Numbered from the stretch's first letter, positions 40,742-49,803 are shown. The stretch is DNA of 64,000 bases from Peribacillus sp. FSL E2-0218 (GCF_037992945.1 NZ_CP150304.1:809501-873500); one strand, 5' to 3'. Program-made: numbers and translations. The notes: a model not told the origin generated them from the sequence alone.

Positions 40742-41524
40742 CTAAATGGCAATTGATTCCTTCGGACGGGCAGCTTTGAACCATTGGCAGCAAAGGATGC
40801 AGATAAGCACAAGGTCAACGGCATCACCTGCATAGTACATTAACATTCCGCCACTCTCTGCCTGTTCCTTCATGACTCCGCTAGGTGGATGGGCATATAT
40901 GTATTTAGAAAGGATATCATGTCCGGCCAATGAAAGGGCAAACACGATCATCCGGAACTTGAAGGTGAGCGGGTGCGGTGCCGGATCGATGTAAATCATG
41001 GAGGCAGTGAATAAATAGCCCGCTGCGAATACATGGAAATGCACCAATGCGTGCAGCGTGATATTGTGCTGCATCGCCCCATACAGGCCAGTCGTATAGA
41101 GGATCCATAGCCCGCCAATATTGAGAATGGACGCAGAGATGGGGTGGCTTATAATCCGCAATGGCCAGCTTTTCAACAATCTAGATAGGCGGCGGGCCGA
41201 TTGCACATCCAACGTTCTAAGAGCAAGTGTAATGGGGGCGGCGAGTACCAAGAGAATGGGTGCAAGCATTCCAAGCAATAAATGGCCGACCATGTGTGCC
41301 GTAAAGTCCATATGTGCCCGAGCGGCTATGGGGCCGACTATTGCAGAGGCTGCACTCATGACGCCAAGAATCCAAAACAACGTGCGCGATAATGGCCATT
41401 TTTTATATCGGCGTCCTGAATATAAGGCAGCTCCTATATATATCAAGATAACTAGTGCGAATGATCCCAACAGCATCGGTTCAAACCAAGCGCCGCCATC
41501 ATGAAGATGTCCGTCACTGTGCAT
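40742..41524 (-). CDS. CtaG-type cytochrome c oxidase assembly membrane protein
   Basis: The 260-residue protein has about seven membrane helices. It carries the caa3-CtaG family His pattern: 'DFTAHMVGHLLLGMLAP', 'LHALVHFHVFAAGYLF' and 'LAGHDILSKYIYAHPP'. In Bacillus, CtaG is needed to form functional caa3 oxidase, probably in copper delivery. Here it overlaps the DUF2243 gene upstream by 11 bp and is not next to cta oxidase genes, so it may be a paralogue with another client. Confidence 0.88.
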   Translation of the reverse strand: MHSDGHLHDGGAWFEPMLLGSFALVILIYIGAALYSGRRYKKWPLSRTLFWILGVMSAASAIVGPIAARAHMDFTAHMVGHLLLGMLAPILLVLAAPITLALRTLDVQSARRLSRLLKSWPLRIISHPISASILNIGGLWILYTTGLYGAMQHNITLHALVHFHVFAAGYLFTASMIYIDPAPHPLTFKFRMIVFALSLAGHDILSKYIYAHPPSGVMKEQAESGGMLMYYAGDAVDLVLICILCCQWFKAARPKESIAI

Positions 41525-42032
41525 GATGGTTGTCCGCTTTCACATTAAGTAAGCTGCGCCGTGTCCGGATGATCAAGACAAGGCCGAACAAAATCATTGC
41601 AGACGCTGCGATGTTCCAAATCAAGTCATAAGGGCGAATATCGACATTGTAACGAATCTGATGGAGACGCATGAGCTTGTGCTGGACGATGCCGTCATAC
41701 AATTGAAAGAAGCCTGCCCCAAGCAATACGCCCCCGGCCCACCTTTTCAGCCATAAACCTTTTCGGCGACGAAGATCGGCAAACATGAACAAAGACCCTA
41801 CTGTTGCGAACCAACTGAGGGCATGAAACAAGCCGTCCGAGACCAACCCAATACTGGACGTGGATTTGTCATAGAAGTGATGCCAATGTAATAGTTGATG
41901 GAAGATGGCCTCATCGATGAAGGCAATCAGCCCGATGCCAAAAAGAATGCCGGACCATAAATTGCGGGCCGAGTAAGCATAGCGTATTTCGGCAATGGAA
42001 TGATCCTTTTGATTCCTCGGTTTGAATTCCAT
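41514..42032 (-). CDS. DUF2243 membrane protein
   Basis: The 172-residue protein has four membrane helices. It carries the His-rich DUF2243 signature 'IDEAIFHQLLHWHHFYD', 'SDGLFHALSWF' and 'DGIVQHKLMRLHQIRY'. The family often sits with CtaG-like genes, as here, where the two overlap. The conserved His suggest metal or heme handling at the membrane, which is inference. ATG 42032 follows GAGGAGG on the minus strand. Confidence 0.85.
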   Translation of the reverse strand: MEFKPRNQKDHSIAEIRYAYSARNLWSGILFGIGLIAFIDEAIFHQLLHWHHFYDKSTSSIGLVSDGLFHALSWFATVGSLFMFADLRRRKGLWLKRWAGGVLLGAGFFQLYDGIVQHKLMRLHQIRYNVDIRPYDLIWNIAASAMILFGLVLIIRTRRSLLNVKADNHHAQ

Positions 42033-42314
42033 ATGGTTATCCTCCTCTGTTAATTAAATTTCTTTATTGTGTATCGATTTCCTTAATATGGTTCTTTTAC
42101 TTTACCCTGTTTTGTAAGGAATAGACAGGGTAAAGGGACCTTTTATGCTTCATTATTTATGGAGACGTATAGAACGGCATCTTCATGGCTTGATTCTGGC
42201 AGGATCGGACCGAATCATTTGCGTGTGGATATATTTTGGAGTAGCATAGTTTCCATCTTCAAGACAAACCATTTTAAAGAAGAAAAGCCATTTAATCATA
42301 AGGGAGTGGGATGC

Positions 42315-43295
42315 ATGAAAGCTGTAGTGGTAAAAAAACCGGGTGGCCCAGAGCAGTTGCAGTTTCAAGATTTTTCAAAGCCTAAGGTCGAAAACGGAGA
42401 AATTTTAATAAAGGTGAAAGCATCTGCAATCAATAGGACCGATATCGTTTCACGGGAAGGTAAATCGGGATACATGGCCAACCCAATATTAGGGATTGAG
42501 GTATCTGGAGAAGTAGTGGAAAAAGGTGCGGGGGCAAACATAGAGTTAGGGACGAGGGTAATGGGGCTTGTGAATGGCGGCGGTTATGCAGAATATGCTG
42601 TGATGCCGGCAGACAGGGCAATGAAAATACCGGATAACCTGTCATTTGAAGAGGCGGCAGCTATTCCCGAAGTATTCTTGACCGCTTACCAAACTTTATT
42701 TTGGTTAGGCGGATTAACCGATGCAGATACCGTATTGATTCATGCAGGCGGAAGCGGTGTCGGCACGGCAGCCATCCAACTGGCTAAGAAATTGACAAAA
42801 GCAACAATCATCACCACTGCAGGGTCAAAGGAAAAATTGGATTTCTGCCGCTCACTGGGAGCAGACATATGCATTAATTATAAAGAACAAGCTTTCGATG
42901 AGGAAGTGCTGAGGGCCACCAATAATCTAGGAGCGGATGTTATTCTCGATTTCATCGGTGCTTCTTACTGGGAGAAAAATCTTAAGAGCATCAATACCGA
43001 TGGACGCTGGGTATTGATCGGCATCCTTGGCGGAACTGTTGTGGAAAAAGTGAACCTTATGGAACTTCTTTTAAAAAGGGTGCAAATAAAAGGAACTTTA
43101 TTGACTCCCCGAAGTGATGCGTATAAAAAAGAGTTGACGGAGGAGTTCGTTTCAAGTGTGATGCCGTTTTTCCTCAACCATGAAATCAGGCCAATCGTGG
43201 ATCGCGTCTTCCCTTTTGCAGATATTCAAAGGGCCCATGAACATATGGAGGCGAATAAGAACGTAGGTAAAATCATATTGAAGATAAATGAATGA
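42315..43295 (+). CDS. NAD(P)H:quinone oxidoreductase (zinc-free MDR family)
   Basis: The 326-residue protein has the MDR GroES-like domain and a nucleotide fold with 'VLIHAGGSGVGTAAIQLAK'. Zinc-binding cysteines are absent, typical of the quinone oxidoreductase / PIG3 group. The start is ATG 42315 after AGGGAGTGGG; the open frame extends upstream without a ribosome-binding site. It reduces quinones or enals with NADPH. Confidence 0.9.
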   Translation: MKAVVVKKPGGPEQLQFQDFSKPKVENGEILIKVKASAINRTDIVSREGKSGYMANPILGIEVSGEVVEKGAGANIELGTRVMGLVNGGGYAEYAVMPADRAMKIPDNLSFEEAAAIPEVFLTAYQTLFWLGGLTDADTVLIHAGGSGVGTAAIQLAKKLTKATIITTAGSKEKLDFCRSLGADICINYKEQAFDEEVLRATNNLGADVILDFIGASYWEKNLKSINTDGRWVLIGILGGTVVEKVNLMELLLKRVQIKGTLLTPRSDAYKKELTEEFVSSVMPFFLNHEIRPIVDRVFPFADIQRAHEHMEANKNVGKIILKINE

Positions 43296-43448
43296 TTCCT
43301 GCAAGGATGGCGGAGGCCTTCACTCATGGGAATCTGATATAATCACTGATATATGAAGGAAGTTTCCTTGAATGAAATGATGGCGAAGCTAATAAATATT
43401 TATGAAGCATAAACGCTTGAGCGTTGCTGACTTAAGGGAGGAATCGGC

Positions 43449-44216
43449 ATGAGTGATCTGAATGCATTATTCAGGAAACGAATAGGCATCAAGGGAGAGA
43501 AGAAACTGGCGTTTGAAGGATTGGATGATATTCTTGAAAAGACAGGAAAAACGATTCCTTTCGAAAACTTATCTATCATCACCTCCAATCTTCATGACAT
43601 CAACAAAGAGAATATCATTAATAAAGTCCTTGTAAGAAACGAAGGGGGAGTTTGCTATGAACTGAATGCAGCCCTTTATTTCTTCTTGATGGAAAATGGC
43701 TTCGAAGTATCCTTGGTCCGGGGCGTCATCTACAATCAAGGATGGATGACAATCGGAAGGACTCATGTCGCCATACTTTTGAAGCATGACGGCCAAACGT
43801 ATTTAGTCGATACGGGATTTGGAGGCAATCTGCCGCTAAAACCAGTTCCATTGACTGGGGAAACCGTCATTTCCCAAAACGGCGAATTTAGGGTGAAACA
43901 GGAAAAAACCGAACATGGAAATCATATTCTTGAGCTGAAGCTGAAATATAAAGATCCTGATTGGAAAATAGGGTATGCTTTCGATTCCTCCAAGCCGGTA
44001 GAAAATGTAGCCGAACTCAATGAGGTTCAAACGATCATCAAGGAAGATCCCCAATCACCTTTTAACAAGCATCCATTGATTACCTGTCTGACAAACAGCG
44101 GGAACATCACTTTAACGGATACATCCTTTACACAATGGGCTGATGGAAAAGTGACGAGAGAAGACATAGATGGCAAACGATTCAAAGAGCTGCTGAAACA
44201 ACACTTTGATAGATAG
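43449..44216 (+). CDS. nat: Arylamine N-acetyltransferase
   Basis: The 255-residue protein has the NAT catalytic triad C69 ('RNEGGVCYELN'), H106 ('GRTHVAIL') and D121 ('VDTGFGG'). It transfers acetyl from acetyl-CoA to arylamines and hydrazines. ATG 43449 follows GGGAGGA. It is a single gene with no obvious pathway neighbours. Confidence 0.92.
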   Translation: MSDLNALFRKRIGIKGEKKLAFEGLDDILEKTGKTIPFENLSIITSNLHDINKENIINKVLVRNEGGVCYELNAALYFFLMENGFEVSLVRGVIYNQGWMTIGRTHVAILLKHDGQTYLVDTGFGGNLPLKPVPLTGETVISQNGEFRVKQEKTEHGNHILELKLKYKDPDWKIGYAFDSSKPVENVAELNEVQTIIKEDPQSPFNKHPLITCLTNSGNITLTDTSFTQWADGKVTREDIDGKRFKELLKQHFDR

Positions 44217-44430
44217 CAGCAATGGAGTCCCGATCCACGCTGACTAAAAGACTGTCGAGGATACTTGCCGGTCCTTTAGTGGATGAATATCCAATCGTAA
44301 AAATTAGGTGAGAATTAAATTAGAGGAACCTCAGCTTTGTCCCATCTACTAGGTGAATGAAGAAACAGAAGAGCTAGCGGCAATGAAAGCGTTATAGAGA
44401 TAGATGGTACGAAAGATAGGGGGAGCGTTC

Positions 44431-45057
44431 ATGGAAAGAAACAATAGGTTGGTATTCTCCAGATCGAATGCAGGCATGAAACGAAAATTCGATGAAGCAA
44501 TCTCGATATTGGAATATAGCGTAATGCTGGTTGAACTCTTTGAATTGGAAGAATTCACTCATGTAATCGCCGTCCAGCTAAAACTAATGCTAGGTGAAAC
44601 GAGGCATACGCGAATAAAAAGGGAAAAAGTCACGATAGATCAATCCTTAATAAAGAAAATCAATCCTCATCCTAAATTGTATCCTGTGAAGGGCGGCATT
44701 CAAATCAGCAAAACGGGTCTTGCAGAAGTTCCTGAAGAACTCTTCGACTATTCGAAACAGAGAATCGACCTAGTATCCTGGAGAAATCAAGTCATCTTTA
44801 AAACGAGCATGGAAGGAAAACTTCATGAAGTGACCGTCATCGACTTCATTAAAGAAATGGCAGATAAAATTGGAGGGGCCCAAGCTGATTCAAGGCTACC
44901 ATATAAATCGGTGATAGCAAACGAGCATATCAGTATTTTATTGGTGGGCATAGCGAAGGGGTTATTCAAGTCGATCGGCAGGGATTATAAACAGCGTTCG
45001 TCCATGAATCTTGCGCATATCACAAAAAAGATCGAGCAATCGCAAGCCTCGGAATAG
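44431..45057 (+). CDS. Hypothetical protein
   Basis: The 208-residue product is basic and mixed alpha/beta, with no signal peptide or membrane segment. I do not recognise it. ATG 44431 is preferred over an upstream ATG because GGGGGAGC precedes it. It is followed within 65 bp by the IS remnant, which sits in its probable terminator hairpin. No function is proposed. Confidence 0.65.
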   Translation: MERNNRLVFSRSNAGMKRKFDEAISILEYSVMLVELFELEEFTHVIAVQLKLMLGETRHTRIKREKVTIDQSLIKKINPHPKLYPVKGGIQISKTGLAEVPEELFDYSKQRIDLVSWRNQVIFKTSMEGKLHEVTVIDFIKEMADKIGGAQADSRLPYKSVIANEHISILLVGIAKGLFKSIGRDYKQRSSMNLAHITKKIEQSQASE

Positions 45058-45118
45058 TGAACCCGGAAAAAATTATATGGACCTGACGAAAGGAACCATC
45101 ACGACCACTGTCAAGCAA

Positions 45119-45140
45119 GAAGGACTGAGTTTAGTCCTTT
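45119..45140. repeat. Left copy of the duplicated terminator hairpin (target-site duplication 1)
   Basis: A 22-bp sequence with arms AAGGACT/AGTCCTT, repeated at 45586-45607 with one mismatch. It flanks the IS remnant. Confidence 0.8.
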
Positions 45141-45204
45141 CAGACTTTAGACAAACTCGATGAAAATCGAGTTTGTTTATTTTTATGAGTTGTACAATGT
45201 GGCC

Positions 45205-45330
45205 GTTGATTTCTATTCCAGGCACTCGCTTTCCCGGGCGGTCGGGAAGCCTCTTCGGCGCTTTGTGCCTACGGTGTTTCCCCTAGACACGCTTTTCCCG
45301 CACGAGTCTCGAACACTCGCTCCAATCAAC
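45205..45330. repeat. GC-rich repeat, copy 1
   Basis: It begins GTTGATTTCTATTCCAGGCA and ends GCTCCAATCAAC, so the ends GTTGATT/AATCAAC are inverted. It is about 80% alike with copy 2 at 47521-47643 by eye. Such 120-150 bp GC-rich repeats are common between genes in Bacillus. Here it lies inside the IS remnant. Confidence 0.75.
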
Positions 45331-45351
45331 TTTGTTTTAATTCATAGATAG

Positions 45352-45500
45352 AAGCCTTTTCCACCGGATATATTGGATAAGAACGAAATCAAAGAAATAA
45401 AAGAAAGTACGACAGATTGTGAGAGTGGCTACTATGTGAAAGATGAACGAACAAAACAGTTACCCTATTCATTCCGCGCGGCCGCATACAGGGGGCACGT
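45352..45500 (+). pseudogene. Transposase fragment inside the IS remnant
   Basis: Bases such as GAGAGTGGCTACTATGTG and GATGAACGAACAAAACAG are shared with the full transposase gene. The reading frame is broken by point changes and truncated on both sides. Confidence 0.8.
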
Positions 45501-45540
45501 ATCTTAAAATTCAGGCGAACATTCGAAGAGAATTTCAAAA

Positions 45541-45574
45541 GGGGTTCGGAATTAATAATTCCGAACCCCTTTTG
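45541..45574 (+). terminator. Hairpin near the right end of the IS remnant
   Basis: AGGGGTTCGGAATT pairs with AATTCCGAACCCCT, then TTTG. It lies inside the remnant, just before the right inverted repeat. Confidence 0.7.
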
Positions 45575-45585
45575 TCTACACACTG

Positions 45586-45607
45586 GAAGGACTGAGTTCA
45601 GTCCTTT
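45586..45607. repeat. Right copy of the duplicated terminator hairpin (target-site duplication 1)
   Basis: Matches 45119-45140 at 21 of 22 positions and is followed by a T-run, so it still looks like a working terminator. Confidence 0.8.
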
Positions 45608-45823
45608 TTTTCTTGCACCCATTCTATCCGGAAGAATGGGGATCCCCGGATTTGGATTCGAACATTGTTTCTAATATTTGGGCTCTGTTAAAGATTAGTG
45701 TTGTTTATTTTCCCGTTAATAAGTATGACAGTAAGTACCAAATTTAGGTAGAAAATCAAAATGAGACAGAATCCCCTGTATCTTGTATCTTAACAATCTT
45801 TACATGCAGCAATGGCATTGCTT

Positions 45824-46357
45824 TTAGTTAACACTTGAATCATCTAACCGAATTTCAGCAACTTTACCACTATTGATACACCAAAACTCTAAAGTTATCT
45901 CTTGTTTGTGGTCAATATATCCGATAATATCGGCTCCTTGCTCATTACTTTTGTAATATTTGTTTCCATATAAAGAAAGAACTTTTTCTTTTGTATCACC
46001 TAATTTAATTCCTTTTGCGGTGTGGAGAGGATTATCAAATGTTTTTTTATCCGTACCAGTTATGATTAACCGCATTATTGAACCTTTATCTTTACCAGAA
46101 TTAATAGAAGCAGTTTCTAATCCGCCTTTCCAATGATAATAATCATATAAGTCATTATCTTCTTTACTTAATCGTTTGTCATACTGTGTCATAAAACGAC
46201 TATTATTTATATTTTCGTGGATTTTCACACCTCCAATGGACTCGTTGGAAAGGTTTGTAGATGTTGTCAATTTCTCTGAATATGCTGAAAAATAAGTAAA
46301 AACTAAACCTCCTATCAATAAAATGCTGATACTTAAAGCAATGCGTTTTTTACTCAT
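45824..46357 (-). CDS. Membrane-anchored or secreted hypothetical protein
   Basis: The 177-residue protein has one N-terminal membrane helix or uncleaved signal ('ALSISILLIGGLVFTYF'), followed by an extracytoplasmic domain with the motif 'GIKLGDTKEKVLSLYGNKYY'. That motif resembles small repeat modules found in Bacillus exported proteins. AGGAGGA lies before ATG 46357 on the minus strand. The gene is more AT-rich than its neighbours, suggesting recent acquisition. Function unknown. Confidence 0.7.
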   Translation of the reverse strand: MSKKRIALSISILLIGGLVFTYFSAYSEKLTTSTNLSNESIGGVKIHENINNSRFMTQYDKRLSKEDNDLYDYYHWKGGLETASINSGKDKGSIMRLIITGTDKKTFDNPLHTAKGIKLGDTKEKVLSLYGNKYYKSNEQGADIIGYIDHKQEITLEFWCINSGKVAEIRLDDSSVN

Positions 46358-46369
46358 ATTCCTCCTACT

Positions 46370-46833
46370 TTCTTAATATTAGGTACTGGTTTAATTAGTT
46401 AATCTGGATAATCTTAGATTATCATAAGTTGCATACGTCTAGAGCAAGCGCAAAATGATATTTTAGAGCCCATAGCCTTATCAAATTGCGTTTGCATAAT
46501 CCACTCACACAAGGTCTTAATATGATCCCTGTCCTCCTGTTCTGAGTGAATAATAGCGTGGCTGAAGAGAAAGAGAGAATTCTATTACAATGTTAGCAAA
46601 AATCAGCAAGATTGACGTTTAAACAGCGAGACGATTTTTTCCATTGTGAAAAAGGGAAATTCGTCTTCATTTATCTGGATTTCATGAGAAATATGTCTGG
46701 ACAAATTCATATAAGGGGAAAACTAGGAAGTATAACAAGATGTTTGGCTTCATTTTCTCATCACGCGTGCGCTCCATAATTTCTGCATATTTAATTGGTA
46801 CGATGTCATGTAAATACTTAAGGAGGTTTTATC
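46370..46833. other. Gene-free region of 460 bp
   Basis: No supported gene or strong hairpin was found between the two divergent genes. It should contain both promoters. Confidence 0.4.
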
Positions 46834-47409
46834 ATGCTGAATGTAAAAACAAAAATGCCGATCGTTTTATCGTTATTGGCAGCTCTGCTCTTAGTCCTTG
46901 GTGCTTGTTCCAATAACAGTGAAAATAAAGGAACGGAACATAAAGAAGAGGTGGACCATAGCGAAATGGACATGGACCATTCTGGATCAGGGGATGTTCC
47001 TGAAGGATTAAAAGCTGAAGAAAATCCTACTTTTGAAGTTGGCAGTCAAGTGATTATCAAAACCGGTCATATGGAAAGCATGAAGGGTGCAAAAGCAACG
47101 ATAGTGGGCGCTTATGATACGACGGCTTACGCTGTATCGTATACACCTACAACCGGTGGGGAAAAGGTCAAAAATCATAAATGGATCATTCAAGAAGAGA
47201 TTGAAGGTGCAGGCGAGGAAACGTATGAACCGGGAGCGGAGGTTATAATCAAGGCTTCTCATATGAAAGGGATGGATGGCGCGGTCGCTCATATCGAAAC
47301 GGCAGAAAATACGACAGTGTACATGGTTGATTTCACACCGACTTCGGGAGGAGAGACAGTGAAGAACCATCAGTGGGTAACGGAAAGTGAGTTATCGGCT
47401 GCTGAGTGA
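46834..47409 (+). CDS. YdhK-type lipoprotein with two DUF1541 repeats
   Basis: The 191-residue precursor has a signal peptide with lipobox 'LGAC', a Met/His/Asp-rich linker ('MDMDHSG') and two copies of a domain of about 55 residues. Each contains 'GAEV/SQVIIK..HM..M.GA.A.I' and 'Y.V.(Y/F)TPT.GGE.VKNH.W'. The His/Met-rich linker suggests metal (copper) binding, which is inference. AGGAGG lies before ATG 46834. Its terminator hairpin was split and duplicated by the IS. Confidence 0.88.
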   Translation: MLNVKTKMPIVLSLLAALLLVLGACSNNSENKGTEHKEEVDHSEMDMDHSGSGDVPEGLKAEENPTFEVGSQVIIKTGHMESMKGAKATIVGAYDTTAYAVSYTPTTGGEKVKNHKWIIQEEIEGAGEETYEPGAEVIIKASHMKGMDGAVAHIETAENTTVYMVDFTPTSGGETVKNHQWVTESELSAAE

Positions 47410-47431
47410 TATACATCGGCTCATATAGAAG

Positions 47432-47454
47432 AGGAGTGGCTTTAAGCCATTCCT
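47432..47454. repeat. Left copy of the duplicated terminator hairpin (target-site duplication 2)
   Basis: 23 bp, AGGAGTGGCTT and its partner AAGCCATTCCT, repeated exactly at 49006-49028. Confidence 0.85.
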
Positions 47455-47520
47455 CTCAGACTGTAGACAAACTCGATGAAAATCGAGTTTGTCTATTTTT
47501 ATGGCCTGTACAATTTAGAC

Positions 47521-47643
47521 GTTGATTTCCACTCCAGGCACTCGCTTTCCGCGGGCGGTCGGGGAGCCTCCTCGGCTTTGCCTGCGGGGTCTCCCCTAGA
47601 CGCGCTTTTCCCGCAGGAGTCTCGAACACCCGCTCCAATCAAC
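47521..47643. repeat. GC-rich repeat, copy 2 (inside the IS)
   Basis: It begins GTTGATTTCCACTCCAGGCA and ends GCTCCAATCAAC, with inner complementary stretches (GGGAGCC / GGGTCTCCCC) able to fold. It matches copy 1 in the same place within the other IS. Confidence 0.8.
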
Positions 47644-47727
47644 TTTGTCTTACCTTTTAGATAGAACACTTTTGACTGGAGTCATTTTTGTTTTAAAATT
47701 GAAGGATTAAAACTTGAGGTGATGAGG

Positions 47728-48954
47728 ATGCTTTCTAAACATGATTCTATTCAGCGAGATCAACTTGAAATGATTACTTTAGATCAACTGGTGCCACCGA
47801 ACCATTTGGTTCGTAAAATGGAGGCTGCCATTGACTTCACTTTCATTTATGACTTGGTGAAAGATATGTACTCAGAGGTAGGACGCCCAAGTATTGATCC
47901 AGTTATTTTAGTTAAACTGACTTTCATTCAATATACCTTCGGTATTCGTTCCATGCGTAAAACGATTGAAGAAGTTGAAACCAATATGGCTTACCGTTGG
48001 TTCTTAGGCTATGGTTTCCATGATAAAGTACCTCATTTCTCTACGTTCGGAAAAAATTATGAGCGACGCTTTAAAGATACAGACCTGTTTGAACAGATTT
48101 TCTGTCGCATTTTAATGACAGCTGCTAATAAAAAGGTAATAAGTGTAGAACACGTTTTCGTGGATTCCACACATGTGAAAGCCAGTGCGAATAAACGGAA
48201 ATTTGAAAAGAAAATCGTTCGTAAAGAAACACGAGCGTATCAAGGACGTCTTCAAGAAGAAATCAATCAAGATCGTGAAAACCATGGAAAGAAGCCTTTT
48301 CCACCAGATAAATTTGATAAGGAAGAAACCAAAGCAATTAAAGAAAGTACTACGGATCCTGAGAGTGGCTACTATGTGAAAGATGAACGAACAAAACAGT
48401 TTGCCTATTCATTCCATGCTGCCGCAGATGCCGCTTATAAAACACCAGCGATTACAAGCTACCTATTTAACAAAGAAATCACACCTGCTTTACCCTATAC
48501 ACGTCCTCGTACAAAAGAAGGATTCTTTCGCAAACATGACTATGTTTACGATGAACACTTTGATTGTTACCTTTGCCCTTCGGGAGAAACTTTAAAGTAC
48601 TCAACAACAAATAAAGAGGGCTATCGCGAGTACAAATCGCCCAAACAAATTTGTGCAACATGCTCATTTTTATCACGGTGTACGGAAAGCAAAGACCATC
48701 AAAAAGTAGTGACACGGCATATCTGGCAAGCATATGTGGAAGAAGCAGATCATCTGCGTCATCATCAAGAGGTAAAACCTATATATGCGAAACGCAAAGA
48801 AACGATTGAGCGTGTATTCGCAGATGCAAAAGAAAAGCATGGTATGCGTTGGACTACTTTAAGGGGACTTAAAAAGCAGGCGATGCTTACTTTCGCTGCC
48901 ATGAATGTAAAGAAGATGGCCACTTGGACATGGCAAGGTCCTAAAATGGCTTAA
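47728..48954 (+). CDS. IS1182 family transposase, probably inactive
   Basis: The 408-residue product has the N-terminal 'RDQLEMITLDQLVPPNHLVR' block, the first catalytic Asp in 'VEHVFVDSTHVKASAN', a Zn-like Cys cluster ('CYLCPSG', 'CATCSFLSRC') and 'YAKRKETIERVFADAKEKHGMR' with the catalytic Glu. IS1182 proteins as I know them have about 40 more residues between 'HAA.D' and 'AGYKTPA', including the second catalytic Asp. Here 'SFHAAAD' runs directly into 'AAYKTPAI', so that part seems deleted in frame. ATG 47728 after GAGGTG is the likely start. Confidence 0.85.
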   Translation: MLSKHDSIQRDQLEMITLDQLVPPNHLVRKMEAAIDFTFIYDLVKDMYSEVGRPSIDPVILVKLTFIQYTFGIRSMRKTIEEVETNMAYRWFLGYGFHDKVPHFSTFGKNYERRFKDTDLFEQIFCRILMTAANKKVISVEHVFVDSTHVKASANKRKFEKKIVRKETRAYQGRLQEEINQDRENHGKKPFPPDKFDKEETKAIKESTTDPESGYYVKDERTKQFAYSFHAAADAAYKTPAITSYLFNKEITPALPYTRPRTKEGFFRKHDYVYDEHFDCYLCPSGETLKYSTTNKEGYREYKSPKQICATCSFLSRCTESKDHQKVVTRHIWQAYVEEADHLRHHQEVKPIYAKRKETIERVFADAKEKHGMRWTTLRGLKKQAMLTFAAMNVKKMATWTWQGPKMA

Positions 48955-49005
48955 CATAGTGGCTCGAAGAGCCTAAATCTCGTAACCTTTTGTCTACAAA
49001 CTGAG

Positions 49006-49028
49006 AGGAGTGGCTTTAAGCCATTCCT
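49006..49028. terminator. Right copy of the duplicated terminator hairpin (target-site duplication 2)
   Basis: Exact copy of 47432-47454 followed by a T-run. This is the original terminator of the YdhK-type gene, now 1.6 kb away from it. Confidence 0.85.
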
Positions 49029-49237
49029 TTTTTTGACTGTAAGTAAACTCCCAGGAGTTTGCCCATTCTCGTAATGTCCGTTGCTTTCGACTCTAAGCAA
49101 TGGCTTTGGAAGACCTGCGCCTTCAATTCCATTCTTTTGTTTGTGAATAGGTTCTAAGGAAATTGATTGCGGCGTTCCCGTTAATATCTGGTAATATGAA
49201 ATGGTCAAATATTAAAGGTGGATGTGGTGGTGATTTT

Positions 49238-49720
49238 ATGGGAACGGGGCTAGAGATAAGGCCTTTCAGGGAAAAAGATCTTGCAGCGCTGAACGATTAT
49301 TGTTTGCCTTTGGAACAAGCAATCTATACATCGCTGCCCTTGAAAGTCATTGAAGACTTCAGGAGGGATACGTATAATCTTCCGAAGATGATCTGGTTGA
49401 ATGATGATTTGGTAGGGTGTTTTGCCCTATATACAAATAAGGCGGGAAATCAATATACAAGAAATGAGAACGCCATTCTCCTTAAATCATTCTCCTTGGA
49501 TTCACGCCACCAGAAAAAGGGGCTGGCATTTGTTGCTTTGAAAAAATTGCCGGAGTTAATAAAACGAGAGCATCCGGATAAAAATGAGATCATTCTCACG
49601 GTGCACCATACGAATGTTCCAGCAATAAACTTATACGTGAAAGCCGGTTTCGTTGATAAGGGCAACAGATTTACCGGGGAAGCCGGCGAGGAATGGGTTT
49701 TCCATTATGTTCTTGAATAA
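49238..49720 (+). CDS. GNAT family N-acetyltransferase
   Basis: The 160-residue protein begins 'LEIRPFREKDLAALNDYC' and has the acetyl-CoA loop region 'SFSLDSRHQKKGLAFVALKKL' and C-terminal 'NVPAINLYVKAGF'. These are typical of GNAT enzymes, though the Q/R-x-x-G-x-A loop is slightly changed (HQKKGLA). ATG 49238 is chosen since GGTGGTG precedes it. Substrate unknown. Confidence 0.85.
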   Translation: MGTGLEIRPFREKDLAALNDYCLPLEQAIYTSLPLKVIEDFRRDTYNLPKMIWLNDDLVGCFALYTNKAGNQYTRNENAILLKSFSLDSRHQKKGLAFVALKKLPELIKREHPDKNEIILTVHHTNVPAINLYVKAGFVDKGNRFTGEAGEEWVFHYVLE

Positions 49721-49803
49721 AGCAGCTTTCGTTCCTTTCCGTAATATATAGAGGATTGTCCTGAGTATCTTTCCTGTTCGAATCCTTACAATCCATCAAA
49801 AGA

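Larger units (their letters stand above)
45141..45585 (+). mobile_element. Remnant of an IS1182-like insertion sequence (445 bp)
   Basis: The ends CAGACTTTAGACAAA and TTTGTCTACACACTG are imperfect inverted repeats matching those of the larger copy at 47455-49005. Inside are the subterminal hairpin (AAACTCGAT/ATCGAGTTT), the GC-rich repeat (45205-45330), and a scrap of transposase gene (45352-45500) similar to 48293-48430 of the full copy. Most of the transposase is gone. A duplicated hairpin flanks it. Confidence 0.8.
47455..49005 (+). mobile_element. IS1182-like insertion sequence, 1.55 kb
   Basis: The ends are CTCAGACTGTAGACAAA and TTTGTCTACAAACTGAG, inverted at 15 of 17 positions. One transposase frame (47728-48954) fills most of it, preceded by a 270-bp left region with a hairpin and the GC-rich repeat. 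It is flanked by a 23-bp direct repeat that is itself a terminator hairpin. Length and family fit IS1182 apart from an apparent internal deletion in the transposase. Confidence 0.88.
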
